From positions 4,580,001-4,644,000 of the forward strand of contig SCHM01000001.1 of NCBI GenBank assembly GCA_004123355.1: DNA of 64,000 bases, read 5' to 3'. The translations under genes and the position numbers were made by a program. Source of the DNA: Amphirosellinia nigrospora (taxonomy: Eukaryota > Ascomycota > Sordariomycetes > Xylariales > Xylariaceae). Shown here in pieces: positions 33,818 to 44,938 of this stretch. Every line of letters starts with the position of its first letter. The first letter of the stretch is position 1. The notes below the pieces were generated by a model. That model searched no databases. It was given only the letters and a program-made list of their open reading frames with translations, and was not told where the DNA came from.

Positions 33818-35059
33818 AAATCGCGCGGCCCGAGAACAGTGTCCTTAAAATTAGACCAGGTAGTCTAGCAGAGATTAAGGGAAGTATATCTCCCGCCGAG
33901 CACGTCGACCAGCACCCGGCTCCCGGCGGACGACATAGAGGGCGGCTCTATTCAGGTCTAGCACTTTATGGTGTGGCTGTAAATCTACAATCTCTGATTT
34001 CGTATCGGAGCAGAGAAATCAATATTGGCAAGCCATTCATCTTGTGTACACTCTTCTATCGACTTCTGTGGCAAGATGGACCATTCAACGGTTCAAGCTT
34101 CCAGGTGCAACTATACGTAGTAAATAGCTAAGTCCCTATTTAACGTCTCCTATTCTTCTGTAGTCCAAACCTCATAAAGTTCAATATTGTATATGTATAC
34201 TACCTACATAAGGTAATGTGTAAATTGCCTGGCGTGGATTATTATTTTACCCCACACAGGGCGAATACAGGCCATCCGCCTCCTCTACCTACATGAATGA
34301 TGGAGAGTAGGTTATGTTACACCAGGACTTCCCCGCGACCAATAAATAAATGGATAACGTGGGGATGTATAACAGTAAGTAGGTAGTTTCTCGTAAAATA
34401 AGTGACGACAAACCACTTCACAAACATGTTTTAGGCGTGTCTTATCTTCAACTAAATGTTTTTAGACATGGAACTTCTTATTGTATTAAATAAAACTACC
34501 TAGGTACTTTTTCGGATTAAATATCTGAGTCGTGGAATTTTTGCCCCACGTAAAGCTGCCTAAATGGGTTTACGGTCGCCTCTAGATTATGTGAAATATC
34601 GTTTTACGAGAATTAGGGGTGGCTCCCCCTCAAGCCCCTCAAGCCCCCTACTGTACAAGGCCCTCTGTCCCCGTACAGCCCACCGACATATGCGCTGTAC
34701 CAATCATGCTCGCCTGAACCTTACCGCACCTGGCAGATTGACGGCTGTACCGTATCAGCGGGAAAGGACACCACTTCACGTGTCCCGCTTGGCTGGTAGA
34801 ATTCATCCCTTCTGCTCCTGAGTCCTGAGTCCGGAGTCCTCAGCAACAGATGTCCTAAACTCTTAGCACATTATTTCTTAGGACGATTCTCCACCTTCTC
34901 CTTACCTATGATAAAGAGTCCGAAGCATTCTTATTAGACCAGCCAGCATCGCTTGTTCTCTCTGCTGGCTTCTTCCCTCTCGATCTCTCCATCTCCCGTT
35001 TAAATAAACCCCCGCCTCCCCTCGCCACACCGACACCCCTCCAATCGCGCCAAACAAGT
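33818..35059. other. Intergenic stretch, no supported gene
   Basis: Includes TTTTACCCCACACAGGG near 34248, TTTTTGCCCCACGTAAAG near 34541, AAGTAGGTAGTTT and CTACCTAGGTAC motifs. A CT-rich leader (CCCCCGCCTCCCCTCGCC, about 35007-35030) precedes the SEC14 start. Confidence 0.45.
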
Positions 35060-36335
35060 ATGGCAGACATCACGTCCCCGTCCAACATGGAGCTAGATGC
35101 CAAGTACGACCATTATGACTTCCCTACCACGTCCGTCGAGGCCCGTGAGGGTCATCCTGGCCATCTGAATGCCGGCCAGCAGGCCCAGGTTCATCAATTG
35201 CGCATGATGCTCGAGGGCGAGGGCTTCACGCAACGTCTAGATACCCTGACCCTGGTACGGATCTATTATTCGGGCTGCCAAGAATGTGGGGTGCTAACGA
35301 TTCACTCGGATCCTAGCTCCGGTTTCTGCGTGCACGGAAATGGGACGCCGATGCTGCAAAGAAGATGTTCGCCACCCTACTTATCTACTCTTTGGCTGCT
35401 CGCTGATGTCGACTAACCTGAAACCCGCAGGTTCGTCGAATCCGAAGAATGGCGCAACAACCTTACCGTTTGGGACCCTGAGAAGGGGGCATACCGACCT
35501 ATGTCACTAGCACCCAAGGATCCGAGAAGAACCCTCCCGCCGAACTTCTCAAGCTCGACGAACTCGTTCGGACATGGGACAAGGACGGGTCGTTCAAGAG
35601 GGAGCTCTCGAAATACTATAAGCAGTTCTATCACAAGACTGACAAGGTATAACCCGAGCCTCCCCACACCTTTCTAATGTATTGGTGTTGACACAATCCA
35701 TGTAGGATGGTAGACCGTGTTACTATGAGAAGCTTGGCGGTGTGGACTTTACGAAGCTCAGGAACGCAAACTATACCAACGACAGGATGCTTCTGAACCT
35801 GGCCGTCGAGTACGAGAAGATGGTTGATCCACGCTTGCCCGCTTGCTCGCGACAGGCTGGCCACCTCCTCGAGACCTCTTGCAGTGTCTTAGACGTCCAG
35901 GGTGTTGGTCTCGTCGGCCAAAAGACAATTCTCAACTACATAAGGCAGGCATCTGCCATGAGCAACGGCAACTACCCGGAACGTCTGGGTAGGATGTACG
36001 TGATCAACGCCGGCTGGGCCGTGTCTACAATCTGGACGCTTGTGAAGGGATTCCTAGACCCCGTCACCGCTTCAAAGATCAAAGTCCTTGGCAGCAGTTA
36101 CAAGTCTACTCTTCTGGAGCACATCCCTGCCGAGAACTTGCCCGCTATCTATGGCGGTAAGTGCCAGTGTGAGGGTGGCTGCGAGCTAAGCGATGCAGGC
36201 CCATGGCAAGACGAGCAATGGAAGCGTCCTGCCTGGTGGGAGAAGGACCCTGCTGATGCTACGATTGAGAACAAACCCACTGAGATTCAGACGGGCGAGG
36301 CACCAGCAACTGAGGATACCAAGGTTGTCGCATAG
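35060..36335 (+). CDS. sec14: Sec14-type phosphatidylinositol/phosphatidylcholine transfer protein
   Basis: Cytosolic CRAL-TRIO lipid exchanger that supports Golgi secretion. Exons: 35060-35254, 35317-35366, 35431-35646 and 35706-36335. The N-terminal CRAL-TRIO_N part holds LRFLRARKWDADAAKKMFVE and YKQFYHKTDKDGRPCYYEKL. The lipid-binding domain follows: RQAGHLLETSCSVLDVQGVG, YPERLGRMYVINAGWAVSTI, WTLVKGFLDPVTASKIKVLG and IPAENLPAIYGGKCQCEGGC. The tail is acidic and polar. A single-base loss in a G run at 35485-35489 (five G, six needed) breaks frame in exon 3 between WDPEKG and YVTSTQG. Adding it gives 363 residues. Start ATG lies just after a CT-rich leader. Confidence 0.93.
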
Positions 36336-36850
36336 ATACGACAGCTTCGAGCCAGGAGGCAACGGTGACATGAAGGCGTCCAATAATGCAAGGGCACTCA
36401 CCCTTGGCTATGAATATCGATATACTACGACAGAATGGGTACCTGGAGCTCATACTTCAAGTTTAGTCTAAGACAAGGGAATGGCCAGTAGCATAGATGG
36501 AAGCTAGATCGAAAGGAAAACACCAGGAAATAAATAAACACTACACTACATGGCTTGGGGTTGCTGTGCTACGTTCTGTATTATCGTCGCTGATTTCGAG
36601 CATATGTTACGTAATACCATAATGGTTTGTGCCAAGACCTCAACAGGTGACATGAAGTAAAACATCTTCAATGTCTTTATATAACGAGAGAAGGGATATG
36701 AAAGGGTATCATTGAGGTCCTGATGTTCCTATGTATGTCGAGCTCGCATCAACTAGCGTGACCAGCCGTGCCTCCACCTATGTATGTAGGTATACGACAC
36801 GATACCTGCACAAATACCTGCAGCAGCGGGAGCTTCCGTACTTTGCATTA
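36336..36850. other. Spacer between convergent SEC14 and Mis14 genes
   Basis: About 500 bases of 3' sequence from both genes. No coding signal. Confidence 0.5.
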
Positions 36851-38070
36851 TCACCGCTCTGTAACAACGTACTCGCCCGCCTTCCGCGCCCTCTCCATGC
36901 GCGCCACCACGGCCGGCATCTCCTTCTTTAAGCGACCGAGTCCACGCACAGCATTTTCAAAGCCTCTTTCTACGTCGCCCTGGCGCTCCAGCGGGTTGAT
37001 GACCAGTCCACTACTCCCAGCACCAGCCGCATCACCACCATCCGGTCCCGACGCAGTAGATCTGTCGAACTGTGCCAGGGTCGCCGCGTTGACTTTCTCG
37101 AGCGCCTCCTCGTCACCCCTGATGCCGTTTCGCGCGGCCTCGGCCCAGGAGCCCGCCACGGTGCCGGGGACGCTCTTCTTCAGCTGCGCGATGTCGCGGA
37201 GCAGGTCCTCCTCCTCGGCCGTCAGGGCCTCGACACGGGCGCGCTTGCGGGCGTCGAAGGGCTCGAAGACTTCCTCGGGCTCCAGCGGCCCCGAGGATGC
37301 AGTACCTGGCGAGAGGAAATTCGAGGCATCTACGGGCAGGCCGTTGATGGTTAGGTTGGGCCCTGCGAGGGTGAAAGTCTTGGTTATGTACTATAGGTTG
37401 TTGTTAATTTGGGCTTTTTTTTGGTTTGACACTCGGTTGGTATTAGAAGAAAACGAAAAGGTAATTGTGCGTGAGATAAAAATAAAATCGCCACGAGTAG
37501 TGATATGATAAATATCTCGCAGACCGTAAGAAAACACGGCGAATCCTCAATATATGTGTGGCATGGTGTTGCCAAAAATGCACAAAACATACAACACCAG
37601 GGATTCGCTGGTCGTCACCGACCCAACTACTAATCTGGCGGTATCTGGCTTAGCTATGGGGGAGCGGACGGGACCCGCGTTTTCCAGATCCTATGGTCGT
37701 ATGTACCAGAACTCTGTCTGAATTGGGTTATATGTCGACTGGCGAGCCACTCATGCCTTCTCATTTACTCAAGTTCATTCCATTGGATGTAACATGAGGA
37801 TTGAAAACGAGTTTTCGGAAAGCAAACTGGGGGCAAGTGTGCATTTGCAATTGAGTTGTGGAGTGCATGGAAGGGGAATATTGAAACTTTAATAAAGTCG
37901 TCATACCTCATTCACAAGCTCCTCAATTCGTGTCCGCAGTTCGTCTTCCGTGTTGTCGTCGACCGGGGGAACGCCTCATCGATGCGGGCTGCGGCGGCGC
38001 GACGGACGTTGGCGACCAGGTACGCGAGATCCTCGGGGACTTGGAGCTCGATTTTGCGCGCCGAGTCCAT
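36851..38070 (-). CDS. Kinetochore protein Mis14/Nsl1-like
   Basis: Subunit of the Mis12/MIND complex that links centromeric chromatin to the outer kinetochore. Exon 1, 38070-37907, encodes MDSARKIELQVPEDLAYLVA, NVRRAAAARIDEAF and ELRTRIEELVNE. Exon 2, 37390-36851, begins YITKTFTLAGPNLTINGLPV and continues through FEPFDARKRARVEALTAEEE, VAGSWAEAARNG and the helical end ENAVRGLGRLKKEMPAVVAR, MERARKAGEYVVTER. Order and spacing match Mis14 proteins; corrected length is 234 residues. One base is missing in the C run after DEAF (near 37971, five C where six are needed). The intron between the exons is 516 bp, unusually long for this genome. GC-rich coding against an AT-rich intron supports the exon limits. 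Confidence 0.8.
37391..37906 (-). other. Unusually long intron in the Mis14 gene
   Basis: Donor GTATGA, acceptor CTATAG, 516 bp; other introns in this window are about 45-150 bp. No conserved frame inside on either strand. Could hold an unannotated small insertion or a regulatory function; I see no inverted repeats proving insertion. Confidence 0.5.
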
Positions 38071-38887
38071 CCTTTCCCCAACGTTGTTTGGTGTCGGGAC
38101 AGCAGTTCGTTATTGTATGTATGAGAGCTCTAAACAATTTGAATGGTTGATTTTTAAGATGAAGTACCTAGGTATGGCGGGTGAGAAGTCGGCTACCTTA
38201 GGTACCTAGTGGTGAGTGAGTCGTGTTTACTGTAGTCAAATTGGAGGGGCAGACTTCGATTGGCGAATAGACCTTGGCAAAATATGGCTATAATAGGTGT
38301 ATTAATCTCTATATATACATATTTTGGGCGAGATGGGACTCTAAATGTATTAAATGTGCATTCACCCAAACTTGATTCAAACCCCTTTCTAGGACGTTCT
38401 ACTTTTTTATAATCTTCCCTCTTGTGTGAATAAGTTCTAGTATCATTAACTTGAGCCTGGTTTTTCAGTTGGATCGTAAAATTTATAGCCCCGGCAAAGT
38501 CGCGGCAATCATGCCACTTCGTTCCCGAGCGGATTGTCTGTCATTGAGATCTCTTATTCGGCCTGTGATAGACACGATATAATTTGTTGTACTCAAACGT
38601 GGCCTACAGTAATGCGACCATTGAGTGTTGTGTAATGTGCGCTTTATGAAGCACAGCAGAAATCAGGCGCATGAATCGATCGGTGAAGTTTTAGGCATTC
38701 TCTGTAAACTGGTTAACGCGGCACACCTTACAGGCCTCGAATTGCCCCCTGAGGGCTGAATAGTGTTTGTTGTGGCGAATCCTGGTAGTCGCAAGTATAT
38801 CTAATACTGGATATATATCACGTCTCCTACCATAACACCATAATAAACTTGCTTCCTGGATATAGGAATTGTATGGTCCAGTAAAGT
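38071..38887. other. Spacer upstream of Mis14, no supported gene
   Basis: Contains CTAGGTATGG and TTAGGTACCTAG motifs at about 38169-38210. Otherwise AT-leaning sequence with no gene. Confidence 0.45.
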
Positions 38888-40142
38888 TCAGACGCCGCAT
38901 CCCCCTTTCTGCAGGAGATAAATCTGCACAACCTCATCGTCCTCGCCGATCTTCGGAAGCGGTATCTCCTTCATCACTCGATATTCCCAGCTCTGGTCCT
39001 TCAACAGTCCAAATAGTGCTTGCTCTGACGAGTGTCTTGGTTTGGTAGCCAGAAGTACAGAGGACTGGACAGACCGAACATCCTCAATGTTGCAATGCTG
39101 TTCCTTGGCGGCGTGCAAGGCGCTCAGAGTCCCAACTAGGGATGGAAGGGAATCCACGTTATACGTGCAGTCGCTTAATACAACCAGATCCCATGGGTAG
39201 CTGCGGCGAGGGGTCCGAAATGACCTTCGCAGCCTTCGTCCCAATCGAGGTTTCGTATTCAATGGTCACGTCTGCACCACCTATAGGTTTGGGACCAAGC
39301 GTAGCTTTACCCCTGGCGATATTTGACCACGCGCGCTCTTCGGCTTCCTCCAAGTCCGTCAATAGCACCGTCGCATTCTTCAGACTCTGCCCATGGGCGG
39401 CGGCAGCTTTCGGTAAGATACTGGCGATCGTGATTCCGAGAATACCTACGCCGCTTCCGAGCTCGAGAAGGCTGAAACTCTCCCGCTCGATAGGGAAGAG
39501 TTCGCGGGTGCCTTCCAGTGAAGAACACATGTCCGCGAGATATGCGGACGTCACCATGCCTGCGTCCCAGATATGTCGTGCTATACTCTCCCCGATATCT
39601 TCTTCAAAGTGCAGGCTCAGTGTCCTATCGCCCGCGTCATCTCCGACGAAGTACCCAGCTCCTAGTGCAAGTGTGCGCACCGACACAGGCGCGGGAATAC
39701 CGTTTATAAACTCAAACGTTACCGGCATAATAACACCCTTCTTGAGCGTTTCATCGACGTCGACCCTCCATGGTAATATATCGCCAACATTCAGGGCACC
39801 CAGCGGCGTCGAAGGGTCTCGAGGTCGTTGTTGCGCGGGATATATCGCAAACTCGCAGTTCACACTCTCCTTTTTCAACCCAGCCCAACTTGACTTTGCG
39901 TCCAGGACGCGCATTCCCGCCTTCCATTTGCATCTGTACGCTGTTTCTCCCGCAGTAAGACTGCAGCTGAACCTGCCGGGCCTGCAGCGGGATCCACCGC
40001 GGCCACGAGAAGGTCGACTGACCCGTCTTCCGGAAGTAGAAACGAGTCCCCTAGATCCGTGTGATTGTGAAGAGCAGAGAATAACTAACCCTCCTGCCGA
40101 AGTCTGGATCTTTCGCGGGCGGAGGAGCCGGATGTAATGCAT
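38888..40142 (-). CDS. Family-16 protein lysine methyltransferase-like
   Basis: S-adenosylmethionine-dependent methyltransferase of the Methyltransf_16 group, whose members methylate lysines on translation factors and chaperones. Start MHYIRLLRPRKIQ at 40142 is typical of the fungal members, followed by DLGDSFLLPEDG. SAM-binding motif I is FSLLELGSGVGILGITIASI; the acidic post-I motif is VLLTDLEEAEERAWSNI; DLVVLSDCTYNVDSLPSLV is the family's signature strand (D-x-x-Y/T-N type). The C-terminus ends VVQIYLLQKGGCGV. Single exon. About four single-base frame changes occur (two near 40085-40060, one near 39960, one near 39200). A 331-codon frame on the opposite strand across this gene is a shadow. 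Confidence 0.8.
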
Positions 40143-40913
40143 CTTGCCTCGCAGCCCTATCCTGTTCAGTTTATGATCTCGACGGAGAGCTCTAGGACTA
40201 CCGGCTAGCGACAGCACAACCGCAGCTTTATTCACGACGGGGCAAGCCGCTCAGTTGTTGTAGGGCACTGACGTTATCTTCCACTCCAAACCGAGACTTT
40301 GATCTAAACCATGAGTTAAGATTAGTCTGTCTCAGAGATTATCTACAGCAAGACTTCATTTTTTTTCAGTTGCTATTATCCCACAGAATGTTCAGGACAA
40401 GCTACGGCAAACGAACTACCTAGTAGGTAGGTAGGCTGAAAAACAACCCACTCTTTTTTTGTAGTTTATCGTGTGCGCATTCTGAACGTGGTTGTCAATG
40501 TGAGTCTACAAGTCCAAGATGTCCGTATTCCCCTACTACCCCAACAGTGAGCAATGACACTGCCGGGCGTTTTGAAGCCTTGCTTAGTGGAAAGCCCCAC
40601 TGTCTATGAACTCCCATACATATAAGTACCGAGATACCTAGTCTGGTGTTCATGCACAGTACGCGCACAGCCCCAGGGCGAGTCTTGAAAGTACCCAATG
40701 TGAAGGCATCACAAGCGCAAAGGATGATAGGTGGTGTCATAAAAGCTAATTAATTTAGACCAATCAATCCTTCCACAACAGAAAATAAGGCAGACTAGCG
40801 CATTGTTTAGGCCAATGCCGATAACGCACCCAGGATATCCACTTGACTAATGATAGGGGACCTACAGTAGGCGCTCCTTTGTTTTACTGTACGTACAGTA
40901 CCTGGCTACACTA
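40143..40913. other. Intergenic stretch 5' of the methyltransferase
   Basis: No gene seen. Contains ACTACCTAGTAGGTAGGTAGG at about 40417-40435. Confidence 0.45.
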
Positions 40914-41272
40914 CGGAGGTTTGTGTCACTATTGATCATTATCCTTGGCAATGGTGTAAAGTGCAAATGGGGGAGCTCATACACGGTATGACGGCTTGGC
41001 AACCAGTGTTTCGGGCCGGCAGTAGTCTATAAAGTCATAGACCACTAACTGCGCTATACCGTTAATGCAGATGGGACATATCAATCGTTAGCTAGAGCGG
41101 AGTTCAGGGCTTAGCCTAGTAGAGTAGATACCTAGCTAACTTTCTGCTGAGACTGTCGGGCTGCAAGCGGCCCGATGAACTAGTTGCCAAGCCGTCACAC
41201 CGTGTGTGAGCTCCCCCATTTGCACTTTACACCATTGCCAAGGATAATGATCAATAGTGACACAAACCTCCG
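40914..41272. mobile_element. Young MITE with 91-bp near-perfect arms and TA target site, 359 bp
   Basis: The left arm starts CGGAGGTTTGTGTCACTATT at 40914 and the right arm ends with its reverse complement at 41272. The arms pair over about 91 bp with only two differences, both transition-type (within the TCATACACGGTATGAC region). TA dinucleotides flank both ends (40912-40913 and 41273-41274), as in Tc1/mariner-derived MITEs. The core of about 175 bp has no frame. High arm identity means a recent insertion or strong constraint. Confidence 0.85.
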
Positions 41273-42650
41273 TATATACTATGTATGTAAGTAGGGAGTG
41301 GGGTAAAAATCACTGCCTTTCGTGGGGTAGACCCCTTATCAGTTATCGTGCTCCAATAATCCCTACTGTACATCTCCAACCTAGATACCTAATAGTAGTG
41401 GGGTCAAGTACACTAGTGTACGGCGTCCGCAACTTAAAGCTCCCATCGGGTAACCCCACATACAGTATACAAATACTGTCTTATTCGCCTTGCCGGCACA
41501 TGAAGCATCCAACCACCATCGTCAAATCAAGCATCAGGGATAAACCTGCCATTTCATACATTCCCATCCAATCCATCATTCATGCGTCTTCCTATCTACT
41601 TACGGGCCCACCTAGGTCATTCTACCCACCAAGGTCAATAGACTAACTAGACTACCTTGCAGGTCACCCAGTTTAAAAATTCAACTGTAATGTAGGCACT
41701 TTACACGTGGTGCATGAGGAATAAGAGATAGCTGAATGAAAACAAATATATCAACCAAAACCAGGTGAAAGATTGACGCCCAAGCCCGCCAACGCATTGT
41801 CCACTACCTAGCTGCGCACCAGATGGGCAGCAATTTAGACGGCAGACAAGAGCAGCCCCGCAACACGTGGTGTCTCTAGTCTCACGGTGGTTGACCCGCT
41901 GAGTATGGTAGAGGAGAGGGTATCCTAGAGAATGTCTTGCCTGTTGGCGTTCCAGTACGACCTGGGAATGCACGTCTTAGCAGTGTCTGCTGCTAGTTTC
42001 TTTTCAGATTGTGGAATTACTCATTTGGCGTCGATCAAGTTGTGCCTTGCCTAACTAGATCTTACTAGGTGATTAGACTAAGCATCGCGGAGTATCTCCA
42101 ACGTCTTTATGTAGTAGTGCTTAGGAATTATAAATGAAGAACATGAACAAAGGCACCTAGAGGATATGAATTTTCACTTAAGATAGAGTACAGCAAGTGC
42201 TCTGTTACTATGACTGAGCCGAGTAAAGAAGTCTTCGTAATGTAATGATGCCATCGAATAAGAAAGGTTCCTTTCGGGTTGCCGTTTTATTCCACGAGGA
42301 CAACGACCTAATATCTGGCCCTTTCCGACGGTGGATATCAGGTAATGGTATAGAGACGTACGGTAAATCCACGCCTAACTCCAAAACGCCTGTGTTTAGC
42401 CCTCTCCTGAGCGGAGAGCTACCTACAATGTCATCCCGATCATATCGTAATGTTGGCTCTCCAAACTGTGCATAGAAACAACCCGTTCTACAGGCTGCAT
42501 AGAAAGAAAGTTTGTTGAGTTTAATGGTCCCATCCAGGAAATGAGAGCCCGAATCCAGACGCCGTAGTATTGCGAAAATGGTCGTGTAATCTTGCGAAGA
42601 CTTCTTGGTGTCTATGAACGAAAAGCAATAGTTGACCATCAATGACCTTA
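41273..42650. other. Intergenic stretch, no supported gene
   Basis: Contains repeated GTGGGGTA motifs at about 41298-41330 and 41398. A 188-codon minus-strand frame (42208-42774) overlaps the last exon of the next gene in another frame and is rejected. Confidence 0.45.
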
Positions 42651-43219
42651 TTATGGCAACATGCTTTTGATTTCCTCGTCGCTGAGTCGGATCTCGTGAA
42701 CAGGCTCTCGGCGGTTCTCCAGAGGTTCGTAATCCAAGTCGAGATACGAAGGAAGAAACATCTCTGGGTTCCATGCGAAGCCTTGGCTCGAGGCCAAGTA
42801 TGAAATCTATATAGATAAATACCAGTCAGCCTGCTAAGTTCAACCTCATCACAAAATGATCTCTCTTACCAGTCTTGGTGGGCCATCGGGATCGCCCACA
42901 TTGACATGTGTACACTCCTCCTTCGACAGTGCCGAGCCTAGTAAGCAGGTTAACATGGAGCCGAATTATAGGCGTTTGAAGTTAGCCCGTGTTTGACAGG
43001 CAACAAGCGAATACAGTAGTAAGAAAGATGGAACATACTCAGCAAACTTGGCCGTCGGTGATGTAGCACCTTTGGTTGGTGAGGCGTCTCAGAACTGGTC
43101 GAAGCGGGAGTCTGCGGGGAGCTTGAGAAGGACGATGCTGGGCTGGCGCAGCCCTTAGACGACTTCCCACAAGCGGTACCAGGGGAGCGCGAGGTAGGAA
43201 TGGCGATAGTAGATGACAT
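42651..43219 (-). CDS. Conserved ascomycete hypothetical protein (Ser/Pro-rich N-terminus)
   Basis: Exon 1, 43219-43038: MSSTIAIPTSRSPGTACGKS, then a Ser/Thr/Pro-rich stretch and KFAE. Exon 2, about 42937-42870: GSALSKEECTHVNVGDPDGP and PRL. Exon 3, 42806-42651: ISYLASSQGFAWNPEMFLPS, YLDLDYEPLENRREPVHEIR, LSDEEIKSMLP. The pattern GDPDGPPRLISY..SQGF.WN.E.FLPSY is one I remember from uncharacterised Sordariomycete proteins. The first intron's acceptor (TACTAG at about 42938) does not hold frame exactly, so an indel is likely there. About 135 residues. Function unknown. Confidence 0.65.
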
Positions 43220-44938
43220 GGTAGCTAGTTACACAGACGAAAGCGGTAGTCAACCTCAAATGACACCAGCGCAATGAGTACAATAAGGTAGAGGCGAAAG
43301 TCACGGTGGTGTTGAGGTTGGCGACAACAGAGTAGCCGCGATCATGAAACAAAGTTGTGTGTTGAATACAGGTGAAACGCCGCAACCCCCAGACCAAGAC
43401 CGAAGACGGAGGGGAAGGGGAGGCAATAGACGAGAGACTATGAGAGAATCCGACGCCGAAACAGTAATGCAGAAGAAGAGCCAGAAATGGATGACGAAGA
43501 ATAGAAGTAGATGTAGAAGTAGAAGTAGAAGTAGATATGAGACCCCGCTTAAGGGTAAACGAGCAGGAGACTCGAGTCGGGTGGATGTGCGTATATGCGC
43601 GTGGCGGATGTAGTTTTGTCTGATGGCCGATTGGGTTATGTTATGGAGAGAGGTGGGATGAATTTGGAAACTGACAAAGAAGTTAGGTTCAGAGGTAGAC
43701 AGGTAAGCAGGGTCAGGTGCAGGTGCAGCATGCAGGCAGAAGGAGGGAGCCTTGAGTGCCTTAGCAGAAGCACTATCTACCAACCCAGTAGCGAAGGTTG
43801 GATGACAGCTAATGTTGCCTAGACTATTGGTTATAAATGACTGAAGCCATTAAGGCTACACTGTACATATAACAGCGGGCGGGTGGTGACATCAAGGACA
43901 GCCCATGTGAAGCTCCATCTCAGGACCCTTCCAGCCCCTCATATAAGATACCTAACGCACGGTATCTCCTAATTACTAGCACACAGTGCGAGCCGCTAAC
44001 ATCGACACCTCTTAACTCAAGGTAGCAATATATTGTATCCATGTCTACTGTATGTAAGTATACAGAACCGTGCCTTTTAACAACGACGTTTTATTATTGA
44101 GAGACACACCTACGCCTACCTGGAGATGTGTGCAGTTTTACAATATCATCTGTGAGATCTAAGGTGGATTGCATGATACAGGCCGGGCAAGATCACTTAC
44201 TACATGTAGTCTTGGCCCTACTACTTACAGTTTCAGAGAGCTATTCTGAACCACCTTTGTAGCTGAAGTTTTCAGCATATACTGTACAATAAATACTATG
44301 ATACTTAATCACAATGAATTTAGGACAGCATATGCAGTTGCTTACACAACGTTTTAATTGTGCCTGCTTGGTGGGATAATGGTTAATTGGGCCTTGTCCT
44401 TTCCAGATCTCGTGTTTGGCAGGCCTTAAGCCTGGCTTGATCATGTTGCAAGTCGGGCGATGCCGGAGATGGTGTGATAAGTAAACTTACCTTGACTCAC
44501 CGGAATTGCTTCCGAAGAGGTCCAGTCTACGGGCCGGTACACATACACATGTGCTTCTGGGTCCACATCCACATTTGCGTTTATGACATTTATTGCATAC
44601 CTCCATATGACCATAGACCTCTTATCCCAGTATCTAGGTACCTACCTACCTACCTAGGTACTTCCAAGGTTATCAGGGGTCCAGTTATAAAGCTTAGCCT
44701 AAATAGGGCTAGCACATATCTGAAGGCTGCAAGGCTGGCGTGGCAGCACAACTACAAGCTTAGGTACGGAATCTTATTGCAAGGTATCACTTCCGTCATC
44801 ATTATCATCCCGTCGAGATAACCACCCGCAAATCACTTCCAGTCCCCCATCCATTTCTATACCATCACGACGCTCATTGCACTCGGAAGTAGTCAGCATC
44901 GCTTACTTTGTCATTGCCTCTCAGAGATTCAAGTCAGA
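43220..44938. other. Divergent spacer between the hypothetical gene and RPT3
   Basis: A 160-codon low-complexity frame (43301-43783, minus) arises from a TAGAAG-type hexamer repeat around 43503-43535 and is not credible. CTAGGTACCTACCTACCTAC motifs lie at about 44635-44660. Confidence 0.45.

Noticed and set aside
39142-40137. 331-codon plus-strand frame
   Set aside because: Lies antisense to the methyltransferase gene, whose motifs (LELGSGVGILG, SDCTYN) are clear; the plus frame has no conserved features.
42208-42774. 188-codon minus-strand frame
   Set aside because: Overlaps the last exon of the 42651-43219 gene in a different frame; the true frame gives the SQGFAWNPEMFLPSY motif and stops at 42651.
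43301-43783. 160-codon minus-strand frame with poly-Leu
   Set aside because: Arises from a TAGAAG-type simple repeat in the spacer; low complexity with no motif.
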